The position numbers were made by a program, and so were the translations under genes. Of a stretch of 64,000 nucleotides of DNA, positions 53,012 to 63,998 are shown in pieces. The number at the start of each line of letters is the position of its first letter. The first letter of the stretch is position 1. The notes under the pieces are model-generated. The model saw only the letters and a program-made list of their open reading frames with translations. It was not told the DNA's origin and ran no database searches. Source of the stretch: DATEGZ01 sp035519535 (lineage in GTDB: Bacteria > Acidobacteriota > Vicinamibacteria > Vicinamibacterales > SCN-69-37); contig DATIWF010000125.1 of the NCBI GenBank assembly GCA_035519535.1, forward strand, positions 6,828-70,827. Reading direction: 5' to 3'.

Positions 53012-54060
53012 TGCCCGCCTTCCTGACCCCCGAGCTCATCGCGCACCTGACCGTTATCGTGGTGGTGTTCTTCGGGCTGCAGATCTCGGCGGCCGTCCTC
53101 GTCTACATGGAGCGCAAGGTCGCGGGCTTCATCCAGCAGCGCTACGGGCCGTACCTGGTGGGGCCGTACGGGCTGCTCCAGCCGCTCGCGGACATCGTCA
53201 AGCTCGTCTTCAAGGAGGAGCTCAAGCCGAAAGCCGCGGACAAGATTCTGTTCTACGTCGCGCCGGTGCTCTCGGCGACGGCCGCGTTCGCCGCGTTCTC
53301 GGTCGTGCCATTCGGCGCCGACACGGATTTCTTCGGGCTGCTCAGCCATCCGATCCACCTGGCCGCCGCCGACGTGAACGTCGGCCTGCTCGTGATCTTC
53401 GCGATCACGTCGATGGGCGTGTACGGCATCGTGCTCGCCGGCTGGAGCTCGAACAGCAAGTACTCGCTGCTCGGCGGGCTGCGGTCGTCGGCCCAGATGA
53501 TCAGCTACGAGATCTCGTACGGGCTGTCGTTTGCGGCGGTCATCATGCTGGCGGGGTCGCTCTCGCTGCGCGAGATCGTGGACCAGCAGGCGGGATCCTG
53601 GCATCTGTTCGGCCTCGCGGTGGCGCCGCGCTGGTACATCTTTCCGCAGTTGTTCGGCTTCCTGATCTACCTGACGGCCGGCGTCGCCGAGACCAACCGC
53701 GCGCCGTTCGACTTCCCGGAAGCCGAGCAGGAGCTCGTCGCGGGCTACCACACCGAGTACAGCTCGATGAGCTTCGCGCTCTTCTTCCTCGCCGAGTACG
53801 TGAACATGGTCACCGTGTCGGCGGTCGCGACGGACCTGTTCCTCGGCGGCTGGCACGGACCGTTCCTGCCCGAATGGCTCGGCTGGATCTGGTTCCTCGT
53901 GAAGGTGTTCGCGATCCTGTTCTTCTACATCTGGATGCGGTGGACGCTGCCGCGGTACCGCTACGACCAGCTCATGGAGTTCGGGTGGAAATGGCTGCTG
54001 CCCGCGGCCGTGATCAACCTGCTCGTGACGTCGGCCGTGGTCATCTACATGGGGGGGTAG
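53011..54060 (+). CDS. nuoH: NADH-quinone oxidoreductase subunit H
   Basis: Membrane subunit linking the quinone cavity to the proton channels, 349 residues with about eight helices. Landmarks: YMERKVAGFIQQRYGP, QPLADIVKLVFKE, AETNRAPFDFPEAEQELVAGYHTEYSS (in parts) and the C-terminal PRYRYDQLMEFGWKWLLP. It overlaps the nuoF stop by one base and ends 10 bp before nuoJ; in most operons nuoI would lie there. Confidence 0.97.
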   Translation: MPAFLTPELIAHLTVIVVVFFGLQISAAVLVYMERKVAGFIQQRYGPYLVGPYGLLQPLADIVKLVFKEELKPKAADKILFYVAPVLSATAAFAAFSVVPFGADTDFFGLLSHPIHLAAADVNVGLLVIFAITSMGVYGIVLAGWSSNSKYSLLGGLRSSAQMISYEISYGLSFAAVIMLAGSLSLREIVDQQAGSWHLFGLAVAPRWYIFPQLFGFLIYLTAGVAETNRAPFDFPEAEQELVAGYHTEYSSMSFALFFLAEYVNMVTVSAVATDLFLGGWHGPFLPEWLGWIWFLVKVFAILFFYIWMRWTLPRYRYDQLMEFGWKWLLPAAVINLLVTSAVVIYMGG

Positions 54061-54070
54061 CGACGAGACG

Positions 54071-54586
54071 ATGGACGCGCTGCTGTTCTGGATTCTCGCG
54101 GCCCTGGCGGTGATCGCCTCGCTGCTCGTCATCGGGCAGCGCAACCCGATGTACAGCGTGCTGCTGCTCATCGTGTCGTTCGGCGCCCTGTCGGGGCTCT
54201 ACGTCCTGCTCGGCGCGCCGTTCGTCGCCGCGATCCAGATCATCATCTATGCCGGCGCCATCATGGTGCTCTTCCTGTTCGTCGTCATGCTGCTCAACGC
54301 GCAGCACGAGAGCCAGGTGGCCGGCTCCGAGGCGCGCTTCTCGGGCGGCGCGTTCGCGCGCCGGTTCGGCGCGGCGCTCGCGATCGCGCTCGCGATCGAG
54401 CTCGGCCTGGCGATTCGGCAGCTGCAGGCCACGCCGTTCGGCGGGGAGGGGCGGCCGGCGTCCACCGTGCGCGACATCGGCCTCCGCTTGTTCCGCGACT
54501 ACTCGTTCGCGTTCGAGGCGACGTCCGTGCTGATCCTCGTCGCCATGGTCGGCGCGATCGTGCTGGCCAGAAAGGAGCGCTCGTGA
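54071..54586 (+). CDS. nuoJ: NADH-quinone oxidoreductase subunit J
   Basis: Polytopic subunit of about five helices, 171 residues. The conserved segment NPMYSVLLLIVSFGALSGLYVLLGAPFVAAIQIIIYAGAIMVLFLFVVMLLN is seen here in parts. The glycine-rich IIIYAGAIMVL is the family mark. It overlaps nuoK by 4 bp (GTGA). Confidence 0.95.
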   Translation: MDALLFWILAALAVIASLLVIGQRNPMYSVLLLIVSFGALSGLYVLLGAPFVAAIQIIIYAGAIMVLFLFVVMLLNAQHESQVAGSEARFSGGAFARRFGAALAIALAIELGLAIRQLQATPFGGEGRPASTVRDIGLRLFRDYSFAFEATSVLILVAMVGAIVLARKERS

Positions 54587-54900
54587 ACTTCCTGCCCGAG
54601 CCGACGCTCAACAGCTACCTGGTGCTGTCGGCCGTGCTGTTCGCCATCGGCACCGCAGGCGTCTTCCTGCGTCGCAACCTGATCACGATCCTGCTGTCGA
54701 TCGAGGTCATGCTGAACGCCGTCAACCTGACGTTCGTCGCCGTCGACCGGTACCTCGGCGCCGTGGACGGCCAGATCATCGTGTTCTTCGTGATGACCGT
54801 CGCGGCCGCGGAGGCCGCCACCGGCCTGGCCATCGTGATCGCGCTCTTCCGGCACCGCGAGACGCTCAACCCGGACGCGTACACGACGCTCAAGTGGTGA
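54583..54900 (+). CDS. nuoK: NADH-quinone oxidoreductase subunit K
   Basis: Three-helix antiporter-like accessory subunit, 105 residues from GTG 54583. It has YLVLSAVLFAIGTAGVFLRRN, LLSIEVMLNAVNL with the conserved membrane Glu, and VFFVMTVAAAEAATGLAI with the second Glu. Both glutamates needed for proton transfer are present. Confidence 0.96.
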   Translation: MNFLPEPTLNSYLVLSAVLFAIGTAGVFLRRNLITILLSIEVMLNAVNLTFVAVDRYLGAVDGQIIVFFVMTVAAAEAATGLAIVIALFRHRETLNPDAYTTLKW

Positions 54901-54904
54901 CGAC

Positions 54905-56874
<1,970 letters not shown>

Positions 56875-56878
<4 letters not shown>

Positions 56879-58437
56879 CGATGCCCCTGCTGACTCTGCT
56901 CGTGGTGCTGCCCGTTGCGGGCGCGGTGTTGTTGCTCTTCACCGGGCGCGGCCAGGACCGGCTCGTGCGCCAGCTCGCGCTGGGCGTCTCGCTCCTCACG
57001 TTCGTCGTGAGCCTCGTCGTCTGGCTCAAATTCGATCCGACGTCGGCCGACTACCAGTTCGTCGAGCGACACGCCTGGCTGCCGGATTTCGGCATCTCGT
57101 ATCACGTCGGCGTCGACGGCATCAGCCTGCTGCTCGTCGTCCTGACGACGTTCCTCACGCCGATCGCGCTCCTGTGCTCGTGGGAGTCGATCGAGGAGCG
57201 CGTGCGCGCGTTCTCGTTCTTCATGCTCGTGCTCGAGGCGGCGATGATTGGCGTGTTCATTTCGCTCGACCTCTTCCTCTTCTATCTGTTCTGGGACGCG
57301 ATGCTCATCCCGATGTATTTCCTCATCGGGATCTGGGGCTACGACCGGCGCATCTACGCGGCGGTGAAGTTCATCCTGTACACGATGGCGGGCAGCGTCC
57401 TGATGCTCGTCGCGATCATCTGGATCGCGTACTACCACCAGGCGGCGACCGGTCTGCCGAGCTTCGATGTGACGGACCTCACGGCGCTCAACATCCCGGC
57501 GGCGCTGCAGACGTGGCTGTTCCTCGCGTTTGCCGTCGCGTTCGCGATCAAAGTGCCGCTGTTTCCCTTCCACACGTGGCTGCCCGACGCGCACGTCGAG
57601 GCGCCCACGGCCGGCTCCGTCATTCTGGCGGGCGTGCTGCTGAAGATGGGCACGTACGGCCTGCTGCGATTCGCGTTTCCGCTGTTCCCGCAGGCGGCGC
57701 AGTTCTTCGCGCCCTACCTGGCGGTCCTGGCGGTCATCGGGATCGTCTACGGCGCGCTCGTGGCGATGGTCCAGCCCGACATGAAGAAGCTCGTGGCGTA
57801 TTCGTCGGTCAGCCACCTGGGCTTCGTCGTGCTCGGGATCTGTGCGCTCAACGTCAACGGCGCCCAGGGCGCCGTCTACCAGATGCTCGCGCACGGCGTC
57901 TCGACCGGCGGGCTGTTCCTCATCGTCGGCATGCTGTCCGATCGCCGGCATACGCGGCAGATCGCGGAGTATGGCGGCCTCAAGGCCGTCACGCCGCGGC
58001 TGGTCGCGGCGTTCTTGCTCATCACGCTCGCGTCGGTGGCGCTGCCCGGCATGAACGGCTTCGTCGGCGAGTTCCTGATCCTGCTGGGCGCGTTCGCCGG
58101 CTTCTTCGCGCACGCGCCGGTCTACACGGCCATCGCGGCGTCGGGCGTGATCCTGTCCGCGGTGTACATGCTCTGGATGTTCCAGCGGGTGAACTACGGG
58201 CCGGTGACGAACGCCAAGAACCGCGGGCTGCGCGACCTGAGTCCGCGCGAGTGGTTCGTCATCGCGCCGATCTGCGCCCTGGCGATCTTCATGGGCGTCG
58301 CACCCGGCGTGTTCCTCAAGCCGATGGAGCCGGCCGTTCGGAAGACGATTGAGCACGTCCGCCCGCCGCAGACGTCGCCGGTGAACACGAAGCTCGAGCG
58401 TCAGCCCGCGGATCACCGCGCGCCGGGAGCCCACTAG
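56875..58437 (+). CDS. nuoM: NADH-quinone oxidoreductase subunit M
   Basis: Antiporter-like proton-pumping subunit, 520 residues from ATG 56875 (an in-frame ATG at 56881 is close by). Landmarks: VGVDGISLLLVVLTTFLTP, LFWDAMLIPMYFLIGIWG, AIKVPLFPFHTWLPDAHVEAPTAGSVILAG (in parts), DMKKLVAYSSVSHLGFV and GMNGFVGEFLILLG. In the helix 5 region the order is FWDAMLIPMYF: Asp stands where NuoM usually has the functional Glu (FWEAMLIPMYF). Confidence 0.96.
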
Positions 58438-59891
58438 TGTCGTACGCGCTGCAGCTCATCGCTCCGATCGTGCCGGTGCTGGTCGTCACGCTGGCGGCCT
58501 GCGTCGTGCTGCTCGCCGAGGCGTTCCGGCCCGCGGGCGAGCGCCTGCCCGCGCCGGGGTTCGGCGGGCTCGCGGCGATTGGCCTCGTCGGCGCGATCGC
58601 CGCGTCGGTGCTGCTCTGGGGGCAGCACCTCGTCGGGTTCGGCGTGATCGTCGTCGACAACTTCACGAGCTTCTTCAACATCACGATCTGCGTGATCGCG
58701 CTCCTGACGATTCTGCTGTCGTCGGGCGCGGCCGAGCGCGACGGCCTGCCGCTCGGCGAGTACTACAGCCTCATGCTGTTCGCGACGGCCGGGATGATGC
58801 TGATGGGCTCGACGCGCGACCTGCTCATCATCTTCGTCGCCCTCGAGATCATGTCGCTCGCGGTGTACGTCCTGACCGGTATCCGCCGCACCAGCGAGGA
58901 GGGCGCCGAGGCCGCGTTCAAGTACTTCGTGCTCGGCGGATTCTCGAGCGCATTCTTCCTGTACGGCATCGCGATGACGTATGCCGTCGCCGGGACGACC
59001 AAGCTCGACGAGCTCGGGATGCGCGTGGCCGGGTCCGCGCGCGAGCCGAGCGTGCTCCTCGTGCTCGCGATGGTCCTGCTGCTCGTCGGCTTCGCGTTCA
59101 AGGTGTCGGCCGTGCCGTTCCACATGTGGACGCCCGACGCCTATCAGGGCGCGCCGACGCTCGTCACCGGGTTCATGTCCACGGGCGTCAAGGCGGCGGC
59201 GTTCGCCGCGTTCGTGCGCGTCTTCCTCTCGGCGCTCGAGCCGCTCCACAGCCACTGGGTGCCCGTGCTCTCGGGGATCGCCGGCCTGACGATGATCCTC
59301 GGCACGGTCGTCGGCGTCGCGCAGAACAACGTCAAACGCATGCTCGCCTACTCGAGCATCGCCCACGCCGGCTATCTGCTCGTGGGGCTGGTGGCCGTCA
59401 ACTCCGCGGGGAAGGCCGCGATTCTCTTCTATCTGGTCGCGTACGCCGTGACCAATCTCGGCGCGTTCGGCGTGCTCGCCGCGCTCTCGACGCCGGACCG
59501 CCCGCACGACGACGTGCGGGATTTCGCGGGGCTGTGGCACGAGCGGCCGTGGCTCGCCGCGCTGCTCACGGTGTTCCTGCTCTCGCTCGGCGGCTTCCCG
59601 CCGACCGTCGGCTTCGTCGCCAAGTGGTACATCTTCACCGCGGCGCTGCAGCAGAATCTCATCGCGCTCGCGGTGCTCGGCGTCCTCACGAGCGTGGTCT
59701 CGGTGTTTTTCTACCTGCGGATCGTCGTGATGATGTACATGGCCGACGAGCCGGCGCCGGGCGGGCGGCCGGCGCTCACGCGCACGGCGCTGGCCGGTCT
59801 GCTGATTGCGGTCGCGCTCGTCTTCTACCTGGGCGTCCTGCCGGGCAACTTGCTGGCGCTCGCCGCCGACTCCGTCTCCTCGATCTTCTGA
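58437..59891 (+). CDS. nuoN: NADH-quinone oxidoreductase subunit N
   Basis: Third antiporter-like subunit, 484 residues from GTG 58437, overlapping the nuoM TAG by one base. Landmarks: FVALEIMSLAVYVLTG with Glu, FKVSAVPFHMWTPDAYQGAPT with the central Lys region, NNVKRMLAYSSIAHAGYLLVG and GGFPPTVGFVAKWYIF. Its last 67 bp overlap the 3' end of convergent selA. Last gene of the operon. Confidence 0.96.
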   Translation: MSYALQLIAPIVPVLVVTLAACVVLLAEAFRPAGERLPAPGFGGLAAIGLVGAIAASVLLWGQHLVGFGVIVVDNFTSFFNITICVIALLTILLSSGAAERDGLPLGEYYSLMLFATAGMMLMGSTRDLLIIFVALEIMSLAVYVLTGIRRTSEEGAEAAFKYFVLGGFSSAFFLYGIAMTYAVAGTTKLDELGMRVAGSAREPSVLLVLAMVLLLVGFAFKVSAVPFHMWTPDAYQGAPTLVTGFMSTGVKAAAFAAFVRVFLSALEPLHSHWVPVLSGIAGLTMILGTVVGVAQNNVKRMLAYSSIAHAGYLLVGLVAVNSAGKAAILFYLVAYAVTNLGAFGVLAALSTPDRPHDDVRDFAGLWHERPWLAALLTVFLLSLGGFPPTVGFVAKWYIFTAALQQNLIALAVLGVLTSVVSVFFYLRIVVMMYMADEPAPGGRPALTRTALAGLLIAVALVFYLGVLPGNLLALAADSVSSIF

Positions 59892-61282
59892 GCGCAGGCG
59901 CGCACGGCGGACGCGACGTCGGCGTCCTCGCCCTCCAGGACCGTTCGCAGGTCCAGCACGACCTCGTCGTTCTCGATGCGCGCGACGACCGGCGGCGCAT
60001 GCGCCCGCAGCCGGTGCGCGATCTCCGCGGCCGAGCGGCCGGCCGCGCCGACCGCGAGGAGCCTCGTGCCGAGCGCCGATCCCGGAGCGCTTCCGCCGCC
60101 GATGGTCGAGACGCCGTCGACGATTCGGCAGCGCAGGCCCGGCACGCTCGCCAGGCCGCGGGCGATCTCGCGCGCGCGGCGATCGATGTCCTCGACCGTC
60201 ATCGTCAGCATGTGCAGCACGGGGATCGCCGATCGGGTGGAGGGCGCCTGCGCCCACAGCGCGAGCGTGGCTTCGAGCGCGGCGTAGGTCAGCTTGTCCA
60301 CGCGCAGCGCGCGCATCAGCGGATGGCGGCGCACGCGATCGACGAGATCCCGCGTGCCGACGATCAGCCCCGCCTGCGGTCCGCCGAGCAGCTTGTCGCC
60401 GCTCGCGCTGACGAGATCGGCGCCGGCCGCGACGCTCCCGCGCATCGACGGCTCGTCGGCGAGCGCGGGCGCCGGATCGTCGGTCGGCCCGATCCATCCG
60501 CTGCCCAGGTCCTCGTAGAGCGGCAGCGCGAAGCGGTGGGCGAGCGCGGCGAGGTCGGCGAGCGCCGGCCGCTCGGTGAAGCCCTCGATGCGGAAATTCG
60601 ACGGATGCACGCGCAGGATCAGCGCGGTCCGTTCGTTGATCGCCGCGCTGTAGTCGCCGACGCGCGTGCGGTTCGTCGTGCCGACCTCGCGGAGGACCGC
60701 GCCGGACTGCGCCATCACGTCCGGCACGCGGAACCCGCCGCCGATTTCCACGAGCTCGCCGCGCGACACGATCACCTCGCGGCCGGACGCGAGGGCCGCC
60801 AGCACCAGCAGCGCCGCCGCGGCGTTGTTATTGACGACCACGGCGGCCTCGGCGCCGGTCAGCAGCGTCAGCAGTCCCTCGGCGTGGCTGTGGCGGTGGC
60901 CGCGCCGGCCCTCGGCGAGGTCGTACTCGAGGTTCGAGTAGCCGGCGGCGACGAGCGACGCGCGCGACAGCGCGTCGGCGGCGAGCGGCGCGCGGCCCAG
61001 ATTCGTGTGGAGGATCACGCCGGTGGCGTTGATGACGCGCCGGAGCGACGGGGCGATCTCGCGCGCGAGCCGTGCGAGCGTCTCGCGCTCGAGCCACGCG
61101 GCCGCGGCGGCCTCGCTGTCCGGGGCGCCGTCCTCCCCACGACGAAGGCGCGCGCGCAGGTCGTCGGCAGCGAGCCGCGCCGCCCGCGTCACGCGATCGC
61201 GGCCGTGCCGCCGCGACGCGTCCACCAGCGCGGCGCGTTGCCGCAGCAATTCGATCGACGGAATCAGTCGCAGATCAGACAT
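59825..61282 (-). CDS. selA: L-seryl-tRNA(Sec) selenium transferase
   Basis: PLP enzyme converting seryl-tRNA(Sec) to selenocysteinyl-tRNA using selenophosphate. 485 residues from ATG 61282. Landmarks: RRVINATGVILHTNLGRAPL, GYSNLEYDLAEGRRGHR, AAVVVNNNAAAALLVLAALA, REVGTTNRTRVGDY, YEDLGSGW and VSASGDKLLGGPQAGLIVG with the PLP Lys. It implies selenoprotein synthesis in this organism. selB, selC and selD were not found in the window. Confidence 0.95.
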   Translation of the reverse strand: MSDLRLIPSIELLRQRAALVDASRRHGRDRVTRAARLAADDLRARLRRGEDGAPDSEAAAAAWLERETLARLAREIAPSLRRVINATGVILHTNLGRAPLAADALSRASLVAAGYSNLEYDLAEGRRGHRHSHAEGLLTLLTGAEAAVVVNNNAAAALLVLAALASGREVIVSRGELVEIGGGFRVPDVMAQSGAVLREVGTTNRTRVGDYSAAINERTALILRVHPSNFRIEGFTERPALADLAALAHRFALPLYEDLGSGWIGPTDDPAPALADEPSMRGSVAAGADLVSASGDKLLGGPQAGLIVGTRDLVDRVRRHPLMRALRVDKLTYAALEATLALWAQAPSTRSAIPVLHMLTMTVEDIDRRAREIARGLASVPGLRCRIVDGVSTIGGGSAPGSALGTRLLAVGAAGRSAAEIAHRLRAHAPPVVARIENDEVVLDLRTVLEGEDADVASAVRACAQKIEETESAASASKLPGRTPR

Positions 61283-61334
61283 CGCGCGGTTGCGGCGTGC
61301 GGACGAACAGGATACCATCGGCCGCGGCTCGGTG

Positions 61335-61775
61335 ATGACGGATCCCAAGCGCCCGGAACGCGTGTTGCCCGACGAGCCGACGCACCGCCCGCTCGAGCGC
61401 TTCTGGCCGTACGCCGACCTGTCCGAGCAGCCCACCGAGGAAGAGCTCGCCAAACTTCGTCCCGAGCTGCGCGAAGTGCTCTTCGGCGCGCCGCCGCTGC
61501 CGTTCTCGATCTCGGTGGAGTTCCCGGCGTTCGACGCCGCCGACTACGCGCGGGCCGTCGAGCTGGCGAAGGCGTCCGACGAGTACGTCGAAGTCACCGC
61601 CGACGGCGTGCTTCGGCACCGCGCGCGCTTCTTCCCCGGCGACCGTCCGGCGCGGCTGCGCGATCTGTACGAGCTCGTCGGCGCGGTCGAGGGATCGCAG
61701 GTCCTGGTGGACGATCGTCCCATGCCGTACGCGCGCGAGCTGTGGCTGCCGCTCGTGTGGTTTCTGATTCGATGA
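61335..61775 (+). CDS. Unrecognised 146-residue acidic protein
   Basis: Starts MTDPKRPERVLPDEPTHRPL and has many acidic residues and prolines in the first half (PTEEELAKLRPELREVLFG). The second half is SISVEFPAFDAADYARAVELA and then a strand-rich end DRPMPYARELWLPLVWFLIR. No family was recognised. It is divergent from selA across 52 bp, and coding potential looks real because the codon third positions are GC-rich like its neighbours. Confidence 0.65.
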   Translation: MTDPKRPERVLPDEPTHRPLERFWPYADLSEQPTEEELAKLRPELREVLFGAPPLPFSISVEFPAFDAADYARAVELAKASDEYVEVTADGVLRHRARFFPGDRPARLRDLYELVGAVEGSQVLVDDRPMPYARELWLPLVWFLIR

Positions 61776-61842
61776 GGCTGACCGCGGAGGAGAACGGAAA
61801 AGCGGGGGAGCCGGCGGAAGACGATCGAGCGGCTCGAGGCGA

Positions 61843-61869
61843 GGGACCGGAACGCCGTGCTCCGGTCCC
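61843..61869 (-). terminator. Perfect 9-bp hairpin downstream of the cold-shock gene
   Basis: GGGACCGGA (61843-61851) and TCCGGTCCC (61861-61869) form a perfect 9-bp stem with a 9-nt loop. It lies about 10 bp after the cold-shock gene stop on the minus strand. No T-run follows on that strand, so it may be a terminator or a 3'-end stabiliser for either convergent transcript. Confidence 0.55.
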
Positions 61870-61879
61870 CCGAGGTGGT

Positions 61880-62086
61880 TTAGCTCGGCTTCGTGACGTT
61901 ACCGGCCTGCGGTCCCTTGGGACCGTCGACGATTTCGAATTCGACCTGCTGTCCCTCTTCGAGCGTCCGGAAACCGGAGCCTTGGATCGCCGAGAAGTGA
62001 ACGAAGACGTCGTTGCCCCCTTCGCGCTCGATGAATCCGTAGCCCTTCGCGTTGTTAAACCACTTGACCTTGCCGGTGATACGCAT
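61880..62086 (-). CDS. Cold-shock domain protein
   Basis: 68 residues, an OB-fold RNA chaperone. It has the RNP1 motif KGYGFIER and RNP2 DVFVHFSAI, with the N-terminal GKVKWFNNAKGYGF. The C-terminus VEFEIVDGPKGPQAGNVTKP is typical of the CspA family. The leader (62087-62220) contains a 7-bp hairpin (62111-62117 pairing 62121-62127) and an eight-T run on the minus strand near 62167, typical of a long structured cold-shock leader. Confidence 0.96.
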   Translation of the reverse strand: MRITGKVKWFNNAKGYGFIEREGGNDVFVHFSAIQGSGFRTLEEGQQVEFEIVDGPKGPQAGNVTKPS

Positions 62087-62295
62087 GTACTTGCCTGCCT
62101 TGCGAGAAACGCGGCGGAAACCGCCGCCCTGCCCCCGGCCGCGTCAATCGCGGGCACGACCGAGTACAAAAAAAAGAACCGCACCGCGCGGTCTCAACTA
62201 CGACGCCAGCCCGCTTCACGTCAGCCGGGAATGCTAGTCGGGGGTCGGGGCGTTGTCAAGGGAGCCGGGGTTTTCCGCGAGAAAATGGTCATTTC
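62087..62295. promoter_or_regulatory. Divergent leader region between cold-shock gene and purH
   Basis: 209-bp gap between the two divergent starts. It holds the GCGGCGG-AAA-CCGCCGC hairpin (62111-62127), an A-run of eight or more around 62167-62174 and the palindrome ACCGCGCGGT (about 62185-62194). These features suit a structured cold-shock 5' leader. No clean -35/-10 pair for purH was identified. Confidence 0.45.
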
Positions 62296-63915
62296 ATGCG
62301 TGCGTTGCTGAGCGTCTCGGACAAGACCGGGGTGGTGCCCTTTGCCGCGGCCCTGGCGGCGCGGGGCGTGGAATTGGTCTCGACCGGGGGGACGGCCCGG
62401 GCCCTCACGGAGGCCGGCCTTGCAGTGGTGGGGGTCTCCGAGGTGACCGGGTTTCCGGAGATGCTCGACGGTCGGGTCAAGACGCTCCACCCGCGCGTCC
62501 ACGCGGCGATTCTCGCGCGGCGGCAGCGCGAGGACGACCGGACCGCCCTCGCGGCCCACGGCATCACCCCGATCGACCTCGTCGTCGTCAACCTCTATCC
62601 GTTCGCGAAGGCCGCTGCGAAGCCGGGGCTGCCGTTCGATGAGTTGATTGAGGAGATCGACATCGGCGGCCCGAGCCTGCTGCGCGCGGCGGCGAAGAAT
62701 TTCCGCGACGTGCTGGTCGTGGTCGAGCCGGAGGACTACGAGCGCGTGCTGGCGGCGCTCGCGTCGGCGGCGGGGCCGTCGCTGGCGCTGCGGTTCGACC
62801 TGGCGCGGCGCGCGTTTGCCCACACGGCGGCGTACGACCGGATGATTGCCGCGACGCTCGGCGAAGTGCGCGTGCGCGGCGGGACGGAACGCGAGACGTT
62901 CGAGCGCGAGGTCGCAGCGGCGGGCCGGGCTGACGGCGCGCCGGCCTTGCCCGAGGCGTGGCGGCCGGACCTGGTGAAGATTCGGGATCTTCGGTATGGC
63001 GAGAACCCGCATCAAGCGGGCGCTTGGTACGCGCCGGCGGGACGGTCGTCGTCGGGCGCCGGGTTCGGATCGGCGGTCGTGCATCAGGGCAAGGAGCTGT
63101 CGTTCACGAACCTGCTCGACCTCGATGCGGCCGCGCGCATCGCGCTCGAATTTCCGGAGCCGGCGGCCGTCGTCATTAAGCACACGAACCCGTGCGGTGT
63201 GGCGACGGGCGCGGCGGCGGCGCAGGCCTACGTGCGCGCGCGCGAGGCCGACCCGCTGTCGGCGTTCGGCGGGATCGTCGGGTTGAACCGGCCGATCGAT
63301 CTCGAGACGGCGCGCGCGCTGACGGCCACATTCATCGAGGCGGTGATCGCGCCGGGCTTCGCGTCGGAGGACGTTCGCGCCGTGCTGGCGGCCAAGGCCA
63401 ACATGCGCGTCGTCACGGCCACGTTCGACCGGATCGGGACGGAGCTCGATGTGCGATCGATCCTGGGCGCCGTGCTGGCGCAGTCGCGCGATCACGTGAG
63501 CGAGGCGACGGCCGCATGGCCCGCGGGCGATCGGCCGCGCGTCGTGACGAAGCGTGCGCCGACGCCGGAGGAATGGGAGGCGCTCCGGTTCGCGTGGCGC
63601 GTCTGCGCGCACGTCAAGTCGAACACGGTAATTTTCACCGGCCGGGACGTGACGCTGGCGATCGGCGCAGGACAGATGAGCCGCGTGGACGCGGTGAAGG
63701 CCGCGGTGATGAAGGCCGGGGCGGGACTCACGGGCGCGGTTGCGGCGTCGGACGCGTTCTTCCCGTTCCGCGACGGGCTCGACGCGCTCGCCGGCGCCGG
63801 CGCGACGGCCGTCGTCCAGCCGGGCGGGTCAGTACGGGACGCCGAAGTCATCGCCGCCGCCGACGAACACGGCCTCGCCATGGTGTTCACAGGTGTCAGG
63901 CACTTTCGACACTAG
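62296..63915 (+). CDS. purH: Bifunctional AICAR formyltransferase/IMP cyclohydrolase
   Basis: Last two steps of purine synthesis. 539 residues. The N-terminal cyclohydrolase domain has LLSVSDKTGVVPFA, LVSTGGTARAL, VTGFPEMLDGRVKTLHPRVHAAIL (in parts) and VVVNLYPF. The C-terminal transferase domain has RYGENPHQAGAWY, LDLDAAARIALEF, AAVVIKHTNPCGVATG with catalytic Lys-His, and SDAFFPFRDGLDALA. It ends VVFTG-like MVFTGVRHFRH, as usual. Confidence 0.97.
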   Translation: MRALLSVSDKTGVVPFAAALAARGVELVSTGGTARALTEAGLAVVGVSEVTGFPEMLDGRVKTLHPRVHAAILARRQREDDRTALAAHGITPIDLVVVNLYPFAKAAAKPGLPFDELIEEIDIGGPSLLRAAAKNFRDVLVVVEPEDYERVLAALASAAGPSLALRFDLARRAFAHTAAYDRMIAATLGEVRVRGGTERETFEREVAAAGRADGAPALPEAWRPDLVKIRDLRYGENPHQAGAWYAPAGRSSSGAGFGSAVVHQGKELSFTNLLDLDAAARIALEFPEPAAVVIKHTNPCGVATGAAAAQAYVRAREADPLSAFGGIVGLNRPIDLETARALTATFIEAVIAPGFASEDVRAVLAAKANMRVVTATFDRIGTELDVRSILGAVLAQSRDHVSEATAAWPAGDRPRVVTKRAPTPEEWEALRFAWRVCAHVKSNTVIFTGRDVTLAIGAGQMSRVDAVKAAVMKAGAGLTGAVAASDAFFPFRDGLDALAGAGATAVVQPGGSVRDAEVIAAADEHGLAMVFTGVRHFRH

Positions 63916-63950
63916 AGGGACGGGGGATTTTTCCACAGAAACCGCCCCCG

Positions 63951-63998
63951 CGGAGCCGGAGGTCCGGGGCGCATTCGCCCGCGGGACCTCCGGCTCCG
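63951..63998. terminator. Long perfect inverted repeat after purH
   Basis: CGGAGCCGGAGGTCC (63951-63965) pairs with GGACCTCCGGCTCCG (63984-63998) in a perfect 15-bp stem. The 18-nt loop itself contains GGGCG-CATT-CGCCC, giving a second inner hairpin. It lies about 36 bp after the purH stop. It may be a terminator, but the repeat is longer and more symmetrical than usual and the sequence after it is outside the window. Confidence 0.6.

Noticed and set aside
59892..61334. tRNA-Sec (selC) near selA
   Set aside because: The region is filled by selA and a short divergent gap; no cloverleaf-sized non-coding stretch exists.
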